64,000 nucleotides of DNA. Origin: Gautieria morchelliformis. Its lineage: Eukaryota; Basidiomycota; Agaricomycetes; Gomphales; Gomphaceae. The position numbers were made by a program, and so were the translations under genes. The DNA lies in assembly GCA_015179125.1 (NCBI GenBank), contig WHVA01000075.1, positions 186,001 through 250,000 of the forward strand, in the 5' to 3' direction. The notes beneath the pieces are model-generated. The model was not told where the DNA came from. It did no database searches and worked only from the letters and a program-made list of their open reading frames with translations. This document shows, in pieces, positions 25,495 to 35,337 of this stretch; position 1 is the stretch's first letter, and each line of letters starts with the position of its first letter.

Positions 25495-28400
25495 AGCATA
25501 GATATGTAGGCACTTAGAGGTGGAGAAGTTCGACGAACGAGGAGAACGACCACGCGTCTACGTAATTTATATTAAACGTAAGCTAAGGCTGGGGTCCCTA
25601 GTCACCCACATAGCCAGTGGCCCAGCGGGGGGCGAATTGTGCACGCGACCCATCGCAGCGGCTGCAGCAGTGCAGTGTCTCAGAACCGTTGACCGGAGGT
25701 GCGCTGGTGAAATCGACACGGCCGATGCAACAATCCAGTTCCATCGGATTTTGCCAGATGACGAACGAGGAAACGCTGCGCTCCGACGCTACATCGAGAT
25801 GTGCACTGAACTTGACGTTGAGCGAGCAACCACCGCGGTTCGCGGTGGAATGCCTGCCGCCATCCAGCCATCAATGGCCGACCAGCCACCAGTTAGGCAC
25901 AGAATCAGACGTGCTGATCACGCGGAGTCGCAAGCAAAGTCACGTGGAGAGGAAGCGGCTGACCGAAACACGTCAGAAGAACGTGAAACAGAGCCCAACA
26001 CTGACAGCACGTCCTTGCCTAGAGGTGCTAAAAGAGGACATACGGGCTCTGACTCGTCAGATTCAACTTCGCGAAGCCGCAAGCGACCCAACAAAGCAAA
26101 ATTCTCGTGGCGGCGGCGACCACGCGATCCTTTTCAAGCCAGCGCCGATCCGGCCAAAACGCTTTCACTTAAAGCGAACCACCTCCGTGACCTCAAAGCA
26201 GCCAGGGACGACCTTATCTCCCAGATTGACTGTCCCAACTTCCCCGACAATTTATGGCTCGACGTGCTTGCCAACCTGTTCATCGATCTCGACTGGGTCT
26301 TCTCGGGTCACTACAGCCTCGAGTCCGAACACAAAATCACCGAATCTATCGGCAACATTGACATCACCCTCCTTGCGGGAGAAGGATCCTGAGCACCTTC
26401 CAAATCCATTGAATCCCATGGAGACTGGACCATCGCTTTCGCAGCCGCGAAGCGAGCAATTTTGTATGTCTACCCCACAGAGCAGAAGAACTCCGCAGTA
26501 CGAGGAGTACATCATTGGGCTCTTCGCAGCACTTTGGCCAGCCACTTTCCACCACAGAGTCATTAATATGACAAAGCGATCAGAGTGCGTGTTGCGAGAG
26601 ACAACAGACTCTCCTTATTTCCTTCAGGAAATTCGAAGATCTTTCCGCCAGGCACCTCATTGGAGAGAGCTTCCCAACCTCAAGGGAGTCCCGCGCAACC
26701 CAACCGATGTTCGGGCGAATTGCCCCCATTTGCCAGCATTTCAACGCTGGCCGCTGTGCCGGAGACTCCTGAAAATACCGGCACTTATGTGCCGCCTGCT
26801 CGGGCAGACATCCTGTTAAGGACTGCGCTTACCGTAGGCGGATCGAACGCTCAAAATGAACGCGACTCCGCACGCTGGGAGCGTCCCAAATGGGCTTGAG
26901 GTTTTCTTTGGACCGAACATGCACTGTCCCACTCACCTTCAGCCGACTCAACCGAGTTTGCGGACCCCTTTCCATCAGTTCCTGACTGTGTACGCTGCGA
27001 CCGCACCGCGGCCCAGACGATAGCGGATAATCCAACTTTATTCCCAATCATTACCCCCATCAACGTCGACCGATTTGAATCCCTTCTCTCCACCCACCCT
27101 AACCGCCCTCTAGTCAATTCTGTCTGCAGGAGCCTCGCGAAGGTGTGTGGCCTTTGCCACCCTAGATGAATCAGCACCAGAAACATTTGATTTTTCCGCC
27201 CGAAATGTCTCAGAAGAAGGCCTTGCATTCCTTTGCGAACAACGAGATATTGAAATAGCATGTGGCCGCTACTCTCCTGCCTTTGGCTCTGATCTTTTAC
27301 CTGGAATGTACAGCTCCCCTTGGAGTAGTGCCCAAGCCCCACTCAGACAAATTTCGGCTCATTAACGATCTCAGGCGGGCCCCCATGCTCCAAATTCATG
27401 GATCGCCCACGACGACTCGAGAGTTCGTTTCGATAATATACAAGATTTCAGCGTGATCCTGCGCAACCTTCATAAAGAATTCAAGCGCGCCCCTGAGTGG
27501 CTCTTTAAAGATGACGTCTCGGTGCCTACAGGCGATGGCCCGTCCACCCCTTCTGGCAGCTTAAGCAGATCATCACTATCGATGGTCAGCGCCACGTAGA
27601 TCACTGCATGCAGTTCGGGACACGAAGCGCCGCTCGCATTTGGTGCACGTTCATGGGTCTCGTTATTTGGATCGCCATCCATGTCAAGGACATCCGCGAT
27701 CTCCTTCACTACATGGATGACGCGTGGTCCTGCGACATGGACTCGGCCCTAGTTCTCTACAAACCTTACGCTATGTGCTATCCTCGCAAACAAGTCCAGC
27801 TCCTTCTTCTATGGGATGAAATCGCGCTCCCTGACGAGCAACCCAAACAGTCGTTTGGAAAAACCCTTTGCATCATCGGTCTCAATGTAGACCCGCGCGC
27901 CCTCTCCATTACTTTCCCCCTTGATAGCAAGCGGATTTAGTTTCTGCTATTTGAGCCTTCGTCGATACCAGTGACTCGCGCCGCCGGACCCTCCTTCAAT
28001 GGCAGCGGCTCCTGGGTTGGATTAACTGGGCTCTCAACGTCTTTCCCTTGCTGCGCCCCGCTTTGCAATCGTCTTACGCTAAGCTGGAAGGAAAACCATC
28101 GCACGAGCATCCCTTTACTTGAACCAAGCTGTCATTGCAGACCTCACCTGGCTTGCTGACACAATCGCCACCTCCGACAGCATTTGCCGCATCAACTCTC
28201 TCATTTGGGGACGTTCAGACGCAGACCTTATCATATTCTGTGACGCCTCACTTGAAGGCATGGGATTTTACATCCCTGCCATGGACCACACTTTTTACTC
28301 CCCCATCACTGCTCAACAACCCTTAGCGCACATTTTCTTTTATGAAGCACTGTGCGTCGTCTCAGCGTTACATTTCGCTCTTGAGCTACAGCCCCCGCCA

Positions 28401-29734
28401 CGTCGGCTTCTGATTTATACCGACTCCATGAACACGGTTGATATGTTCCACTCGCTCAAAGCTCACACTTCCTACAACTGCTTGCTTCTCTTCGCTGTCC
28501 GTTTGCTCCTTCCCCAGACGTCTTCCCTCCGCGTCTTCCACATTCCTGGTGCCGAAAACACCGTCGCCGATGCTGTCTTCCGCGGCCTCTTCCATGTCGC
28601 CGCTGCCTTACATCCTGCATTACGTATACGCATTTTTCAACCCCCTCGGGATGCGATGGGGGCTGCAGTTTAATGTTCCTTCCCACCACGCGTGGCCGGC
28701 AGCCGATCAGAACTGCCTGGTCACGCGAAAAGCTCTGGTATGAATGCGCCGTTGCACTGGGCCATGCCATTGAGCCTTCAACCCGCCTTGCTTACAACTC
28801 GCATCTCCAATCCTATTTGACATTTTGCAAACTGCACAACTTCCCCATCGAACCCTCACCTGACACCCTCAGCCTTTTCGTCATTTTCATGTCACATCAC
28901 ATTAAGCCCAATTCTGTTTCCGCATATTTGTCTGGCATCTCCAACGGCCTCGAGCCCCATTTCCCTAATGTTTGCTCTGCTCGCGCTGCCCTCATTGTTC
29001 GCCGTTCCCTCGCAGGCATGCGCAAATCGCGCGGCGCTTCCATTCCTCACCAAAAGCGCGCTCTAACTCGCGATGACCTTATCACTCTGCATACTGCCTA
29101 CGGCTCCCCCTCCCATGACGACCTTCTCTTTGTTTCTATGGTCCTTACTGGTTTCTTCGCCTTACTCCGCCTTGGTGAGATGACCCTCCCCGATTCCCCT
29201 TCCAAGCGCTCCTCCAAAGAAATCGTCTCCCGCTGCTCTTTGCACTTCCTCCATGACCAATTCTCGTTCCAGCTACCTTATCGCAAAGCAGATCGCTTCT
29301 ACCAGTCCAGTACCATAGTCATTCTCCACGCGCTTCACTTCCCTCTCGACCCGCTACTTTTTATGCAGCGCTACATTTCTTCATGCGACAATCTTTTTCC
29401 TTTTCACCCTGAACTTTGGCTCACTTTGGCTGGCGTCACCCCTACCTCTACCTGGTTCCTCTCATGCCTCCGCCGCATTCTAGGTCCCGGCATTGGCGGC
29501 CATTCTCTTCGTTCTGGTGGTGCGACTGACCTAGCCATCACCGGCGTTCCCGACAACCTCATTCAAGGTATGGGATGCTGGTCCTCCAAGGCCTTCAAAG
29601 TCTACATTCACAAGCACCCTGTCATCCTGCACGCCCTTATCCATGGCCGCCCCACCGCTGACGCCCCCTCCTGAAAAACTTTATCCTCACCCATTTTTTC
29701 CTCATCTCCCGTTCACCCTTATACCACCTTTACA

Positions 29735-29830
29735 AGCTTCGATAAAATTTTTCTCGCGCGGCGGCCTCGCTCGGTGCCGACGTCCCTTTACCACGCTATC
29801 CTAAGCCAATCACGCCGTTCAAGGAATTCG
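29735..29830 (+). repeat. B1 repeat of the DIRS-order element
   Basis: A 96-bp block (AGCTTCGATAAAATTTTT to CAAGGAATTCG), nearly the same as B2 at 30409-30504, with the same length and a handful of base differences. It is joined directly to A2. Confidence 0.88.
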
Positions 29831-30408
29831 TCCGTGTTTAAATAGGTACGTCTTTACACAGGGCGAATTCCGCCCTGGCCCGCAGGCTTAGTCATCGCAT
29901 CGACAGTTTTTGCTGCACGTGACCTTTGCGCTGCCTCACGCTGCCTTTTTCTATCTTGTTTTTTGTCCTTGGGTGCGCTTCGCCCCTTACCGCTGCTAAT
30001 TTGCGTTCCGCTGAACGTTCTTTCACCCACAGGCCTGAGTCCCACTTCGGCACTGCTGGACTCGCGTCATCGGGTTCATCATAGTGTCTTAGCGGGGGGC
30101 TCACCCAGGCCCTTTATCTACTTTCGCGCCCCTACACTTTCTCCCTTGCTCGCTTTCTCCGCGCCCTTACCTTCGCACAGGTAATTAGTCCCTGGCTCGC
30201 TTGCCCCGCGCATACTGACTTCACGCAGCCTATTTGCACCGCTTTTTCGTCTCCCCACCCACCCCTCTCTCTTTGTTCGCATCCCTGTACGGCTCGAATG
30301 CTTTTTCCCCTTGGGGTTTTTTAACACCTCGAGTCATCATCAGGTAGCTCCTACATGTCCCTTTCCCTCACACCTTTTTTTTGCATACTTGTATTTTACT
30401 GGGTACCG
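29831..30408 (+). repeat. A2 repeat and spacer of the DIRS-order element
   Basis: Starts with the same TCCGTGTTTAAATAGG as A1 (14581) and matches it closely up to 30180, then again from 30229. It includes a 48-nt insert not in A1. The rest up to B2 is pyrimidine-rich. Confidence 0.85.
30181..30228 (+). other. Intron-like 48-nt segment present in A2, absent from A1
   Basis: Begins GTAATT, contains CTGAC about ten bases before the end, and ends ACGCAG. The sequence on both sides is continuous in A1 (CTTCGCACAG|CCTATT). This fits a small fungal intron that was removed in the RNA ancestor of A1. Confidence 0.65.
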
Positions 30409-30504
30409 AGCTTCGATGAAATTTTTCTTGCGCGGCGGCCTCGCTCGGCACCGACATCCCTTTACCACGCTATCCTAAGCCAATCGCGCCGTTCAAGGAA
30501 TTCG
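30409..30504 (+). repeat. B2 repeat, right end of the DIRS-order element
   Basis: A 96-bp partner of B1 that closes the split direct repeat. Unrelated sequence begins at 30505. Confidence 0.88.
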
Positions 30505-30579
30505 TATGGACTTCAAGACTGACCTGACAGTGTCGTCACAAAGGGCACCAGATAACACCCTCACCGCAAACTTTTCCCC

Positions 30580-30985
30580 TGACCGTGACCCACCATGCAC
30601 GTGTCAGTGGTTGCTAACGTTGCTTTGGATGGGACATGCATGGTCTCCCCATCGAGCACGAGATAGACAAGAAACTAGGTATCACAGGCAAAACGGACAT
30701 CATGAAGATGGGAATTGCTGAGTATAACTTGGAATGTCATAGTATCGTCATGAGATATGCGTCGGAATGGCATGCAACTGTGGAGTGGATGGGTTGCTGG
30801 ATCGATTTTGATAACGATTATAAAACTCTCAACGCGAGTTTTATGGAATCTCTGTGGTGGGCATTTGGACAGCTTCTCGAGGAGTCTATGGTATACAGAG
30901 GGCTGTGGGTAATGCCTTACTCACCCACGTTGACAGTGCCTCTGTCAAATTTCGAGGCCGGACAGGATTTTAGGGACATTTTAGC
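30580..30985 (+). pseudogene. Fragment of a cytoplasmic isoleucyl-tRNA synthetase gene
   Basis: One frame reads VTHHARVSG, then [72 protein letters not shown] and NFEAGQDFRDI. This is the conserved block after the HIGH motif of eukaryotic IleRS, which reads [30 protein letters not shown] and NFEAG. Only about 130 codons are present; both ends stop abruptly and a stop codon lies before the RCFGWD segment. Arg and Thr codons that would be CGN or ACG have become His, Trp, Cys and Met, the result expected from CpG transitions. It sits just right of the DIRS element. A functional copy must exist elsewhere, since the enzyme is essential. Confidence 0.85.
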
Positions 30986-32012
30986 TATGCTACCTGCGAG
31001 TGAAGCCGCAGGTCGCTGTGTCCAACAGAGCGCCACTGGGCAGACCACAACCTTGCACCTACCACAGACAGCCATCTCCGAATGGGCTTCTGCTGGTAGG
31101 GAAGAGGGTTGCTAGGGGAGACAGGTGTGTAGTGGTTTTGAGCCGATGAAAGCTCTCATCAGGGGTTTAGGAGTCGCTGCTTCTGAGCCTAGACTAGTGG
31201 GAGTGAACAGTTTGTGTGCGTGAACGGTGCCTATCGCCATCTGAACAGAGGCCACTACGGCACTTGTGACCCACCAGCGGGAAGTGTACAGCTGAGTGGT
31301 GGGTTTAGTCAGAGGATGGGAGCTTCATCCCAAGCTCCTCAGCTCAAGCTTAAAGTATGAACTGTGTCTGGCAGTTTCCATCCGGGTACAGATATTTTCG
31401 CATCCATGCAGCAAGACGATCACTGCGTTTTGGGGGTCTGAAAACAAACCCTGACTAGGTTAGGACAGCTTGGCTTAGAGCGGAAATATGGAGTAGGTTT
31501 AACCCATGTATTCAGACCATGATAAGATACATTACTATACGTCTGAGCTTTCATTTCGGATCTGATCAACAGCTTAATATGGGAGATAAACACGGCTTTG
31601 AAAAGTTCACTTTAACAATCCACTAACATATACAACTACTCACGCTGGTTGGGGTTCAAATAAATGTATCTATGTGTGCCCCACTGCAAATAGATAATGC
31701 TTTCTTACTACAAATAGGTTCGGCCACATTCACCTATATTCTCATTGTTGAATATTCCGGACTGCAATCATATCATACCAGCTTCAACCCAGTGCCAGTA
31801 CTCAATTCAATCAGACAGCAAATGCATTCAGACTGGTACAAAAACACAATGTAATTAGACAATGAAAACCTGCATTTAGCCACAAGCATCCCAATTGGGA
31901 GGATATTAAACACGCTGTGTCATCGCACCTCAAAACATATAAAAACGCGTCCACCACCCCCCATACCCATTCGTTTTTCCTTCCTTACCTCCACGTACCT
32001 CCCTCGTCGCCA
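30986..32012. other. Non-coding decayed stretch
   Basis: No recognisable gene, terminal repeat or RNA. Composition is mixed, then AT-rich from about 31500. It may be remains of an old insertion. Confidence 0.4.
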
Positions 32013-32880
32013 ATGGTGAAGCCATTGTACGACAAACCACCAAAACATGTTACGGACATGTTCCTGTGCAAGAACTGGAGTTCGTTAGCTTATGAAACAC
32101 GAAAGCATCATTGCGAGCTAGTGGACAACTCACCGACCAATACCGAATCAGACTCCCAGATAGATCCCACATTGAAACCGACTAAGTGCAAGCCAGCCAC
32201 TGATCCCAGCAGTGACGAAGACATTTATACCAAGAGGCCTAAGACGGCTGTTCCTAGCTCTAACTCCACTCGAAAGTGTAAGTGTTTGAGTATATTTGAA
32301 AAGGCGGCACTTACCCATATGTGTTTGTCTGCACTTCTTTCGCTAGATTCCAAAGGTGAGGCGAATTATGACTCAGTTAAGAACAGCGGCTTACGATGGC
32401 ACACTAGCCCTGGTTCCATCTCTTGTGAAGAATATGCAATTTATTCCTGATATCGTAGAACCAGCCGTGAGGTTAGTGAGCCACATGTCTGAAACTGATA
32501 GATTGCTTACATGATCACAGAAATGGCCAAGTTGAGATTAATGTCACATCTGCATTAAATGACTATGAGCAGGAACAGGAACATGAGCGAGATGAAAGTC
32601 AGTAGTTTGTTAGAGTTAAGTATTATATATCCTCACCTGTACTTAAGAACCATGGAGCGGTTCCCATAACCGCAAGAAAGAGAACATTCAGACTATCGCT
32701 GGCTTGGAGGGAAACAGGTGGACCAAGCATTTAGTGGCCCTCCTAGGGGTAGATCCTTGAAGAGGGTGCGTGGGGGAGGATACACTCAGAGCATGAAAAC
32801 AAACAAAATACGCAATTTTGCGAACCTTACGCATGCACAGCTAAATGATAAGGAACTGGAGCTCAAAAAAACATTGCAGG
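32013..32880 (+). CDS. Possible uncharacterised multi-exon gene
   Basis: Unrecognised. From ATG 32013 the frame reads MVKPLYDKPPKHVTDMFLC and continues for about 100 codons with a basic, Ser-rich region (TKRPKTAVPSSNSTRKCKC). Further coding-like stretches follow, separated by small GT...AG gaps: YDGTLALVPSLVKNMQFIPD (about 32390-32475), NGQVEINVTSALNDYEQEQE (about 32521-32600), then a Gly/Arg-rich segment ending NLTHAQLNDKELELKKTLQ next to a GTAAGT at 32881. No domain is recognised and no clear stop or next exon is evident. It may be a captured host gene fragment or part of an unknown transposon. Confidence 0.35.
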
Positions 32881-33198
32881 TAAGTGACTATTTTGCAACA
32901 GATATTCCGTACTTACCCAAGTCGAACAAGGACTTGGTTCGCGCGTTGAGGGGTATTGGTTATCTGGGGAGGGGTCTGAGACAACAGACTGGGAATCATC
33001 CTCGCCATCCGCGACGTCGTCGTCACTCTTGAGCGAGCCAAAATATGCCACGGCGGACGTGGGCCTCGCATACATGCCAGGCACAAGGTCTGTTGTCAAA
33101 GACTTTGCGTGAGATGTGAGGGAAGGGTCTATATTTTCTTGTTTCAGGTGTGAGCGCGGCGAATGATCGGCAGAGGTTGTGAGAGGGTGCAGGTCCAT
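32863..33198 (-). CDS. Hypothetical acidic Ser/Pro-rich frame
   Basis: An open frame of 111 residues from ATG 33198 (MDLHPLTTSADHSPRSHLKQ), with an acidic centre (KSDDDVADGEDDSQS). It overlaps the splice-like end of the plus-strand candidate, so at most one of the two is likely real. No homologous family is recognised. Confidence 0.2.
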   Translation of the reverse strand: MDLHPLTTSADHSPRSHLKQENIDPSLTSHAKSLTTDLVPGMYARPTSAVAYFGSLKSDDDVADGEDDSQSVVSDPSPDNQYPSTREPSPCSTWVSTEYLLQNSHLPAMFF

Positions 33199-34401
33199 TC
33201 AACGGACCTAAATATATCTCTCAATAACACTACCACACGTTCCCTAGTCACGCATAAAACATATTCTCCTGCAGCCGCATGAATACCCTCAACGTGCGTT
33301 CCTCCCAATTAGTGTTGGTGATATATACTTCAGGTTAGTGTTGCTGTTTGAAACAGAGGTTGCGACGTGGGGAAGATTCGCGACCGTCTGAAAAGCTTGA
33401 AGCTCGACATCGTCGATCATCCAAGTTCCAACTCGGACTTGGGGTCTCATCCAGAGGCAAAGGTGCCGTGCGGCAAGCAGCCCATCGAGGGAGTGGTGGA
33501 GGCGTAGGAGATGCTGAGGGCCATCTGAACTGGCGGTTCACCTTTGAGATCCAGGGATGCAGCACGTGCGGAGGGTCAGAGTCCTAGGCAGGGGCTATCT
33601 CGGTAGATAGAATGGCAGCCTCTTCAGATTCCTGTCAATGCAAGGTGTGTGTCCTCATGGACAGTGAAAGATGAGCAACAGGAGACTTGGGTAATGGTAT
33701 CTGAGAGGGCTCTATTTGACCCACCTGCACGGGTTCAGCACGCTGGGTAGGTCTAAAGATGCTCCTGCGTGGGGTATGCAGGTCATCCTGAGACAGATTC
33801 ACAGTACTCAAAAGACGATCTACATACCTGATCGAGTGATACTAGGGTCATCGAAGCATATATTCACTTGGTCTAGAGGCGAGCCAGGAACAGCATCATC
33901 GTCATGTCGCTGCGACTCGAGAAATCCGGTGGTGAACAGGGAATGAAAGAAACCCTTCATGTTATCGAGTTATGGGATAATCTGCAGGAGGAAAGAAGCT
34001 GCTTTGAGGGCTCGGAGACCCTTTGAGGGTGTGAGTGCAAATGCGAGGGTGGTGGGCAGAACGAAAGTGGGATGAGGCAAGCCCGAACCCTGGGAAACTG
34101 GACTTGAACAAAAAAATTCTAAGTTCAACATTTGAGGGTGTTACACGTACTTGCTTGCAATAAACTCTATTCATGCGTGGGCATATGCGTGCTAAGATAA
34201 ACGCACGTTGAGTTGATCGGTCATGTGCAGCCACCTGGATGTAGTTTGAGCTTGTTCATATCGGTATATCAGACATGCGGCATATCAATGCGGGTGGATG
34301 AAGTCGATCCAAATCTGAAGACTTCAAAGCTGTGAATAGATTAGACATACGATGATCTGGGTAAACATGTATACACGAAGATAGACCGGCAGAATGCGGC
34401 T
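33199..34401. other. Stretch without supported gene
   Basis: Short open frames on both strands without domain signatures. I see no terminal repeats or RNA genes. Confidence 0.4.
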
Positions 34402-34645
34402 GGTCATATGGAGTCCTATGGGCTTCAACTTCAATTCCAGACCCTGTCAGGGGACACCCTGTTTTCCATTTCCAGTTCCAGTTCCGACTCCATTTCCGAC
34501 TCCCCGGTTCCGATTCCATCTCCGCCTCCGCTTTTGGAAATGATTCCGCTTCTGGGAGAACTTCCACCAGTTCTGTTCACTTTTCCAGTTCCACTCCAAT
34601 TTCCGACTTCCGCTCTCGGAACAGTGTTGGAAATCAAGCGACTCG
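34402..34645. repeat. Degenerate TTCCG/TTCCA-rich tract
   Basis: Dense runs of TTCCA, TTCCG and CTCCG units. On the minus strand this becomes CGGAA/TGGAA, the same unit that fills Gypsy I. It may be a relic of a related LTR in the opposite orientation. It encodes no recognised protein. Confidence 0.5.
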
Positions 34646-34721
34646 CATAATAGGTGGCATCAAGGGTCGATCAAGGGTCAGGGAGGTCAGGGGGATGCAG
34701 GGTTGATGGCAGGTGCCAAGT

Positions 34722-34839
34722 TGTAAAGGATGTCGATCTTAAGGCCTTGTATCACAAGGGCACAACAGAACTTGACCAATGAGTGGTATTCTGAATGCTA
34801 CGTAGTGACAGGTAAGAGTAAGATGCGATGGGGGCCGCT
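34722..34839. repeat. 118-bp block shared with 57427-57544
   Basis: Starts TGTAAAGGATGTCGATCTTA and ends just where the copia LTR begins. It has the same length as the second copy, with about three base differences by eye. The other copy lies upstream of the gag region of Gypsy III, so this is probably a leftover of that family. Confidence 0.8.
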
Positions 34840-35337
34840 TGTAGAGGACAGGAATTATAGGCAGTAGGTATGGACTTGTTATTGAAAAGAATAGACTAGA
34901 AATCAATTCACTCTCTCAGTGAATTTAGTGGTCACTCTAAATATATTATACACTACCTAGAAATCAATTCACTACAGAGGATTTCTAGGTCAATAAATGC
35001 AAAGACTACTAGACTAATTTACTTGCCTCTCTCAGTGAATTTAGTGGTCACTGAGAGAGGGGGAAATGTGTTCCACTGCGCATGTACTACTACCCGGCCC
35101 TTTAGCGCCCAAGAGCTCGCGCGTCGAAGTCATTTCAGACTCCGCTGGGTGCAGCCGCTTGTGAAAGTAGGAATAACAAGATGAAATAGAGAGATAAGGA
35201 ATGAGTGGAAAATTTCGAAAATAACCAGAGAAATGGATGCATAATACAAGAACAATGTGAGAAGAAATTGGAAGGCCACACAACAAATTGGATATATTAT
35301 GCTTGATTTTGGTGCAGGAGCATAAATGCACCCAACA
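34840..35337 (-). repeat. 3' LTR of Copia A
   Basis: A 498-bp LTR with TG...CA ends on the minus strand (TGTTGGG...CTCTACA). Contains a perfect 13-bp inverted repeat, CCTCTCTCAGTGA/TCACTGAGAGAGG, at 35026-35060. Confidence 0.9.

Larger units (their letters stand above)
25600..30504 (+). mobile_element. DIRS-order retroelement with tyrosine recombinase (Ngaro/PAT-like split direct repeats)
   Basis: Parts in order: a gag-like first region (about 25.6-26.4 kb, with RKRPNKAKFSWRRRPRDPF and DWVFSGHYSLESEHKITESI); reverse transcriptase with YMDD (about 27.0-27.9); a DIRS-type RNase H (FCDASLEGMGFYIP, about 28.1-28.65); and a tyrosine recombinase (28673-29674) with LLRLGEM, GHSLRSGGATDLA (H-x-x-R) and the likely nucleophile in FKVYIHKHP. 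Downstream lies the split repeat B1-A2-B2 (29735-30504). The left border is unclear; the matching A1 repeat lies at 14581. The recombinase frame is long and open, whereas the gag-RT portion shows several breaks, so the copy is a fossil of moderate age. It generates no obvious target duplication, as expected for this order. Confidence 0.85.

Noticed and set aside
29854-30327. Minus-strand frames in the A2 repeat (also in A1)
   Set aside because: Terminal-repeat sequence; similar frames in both copies reflect repeat identity, not coding selection.
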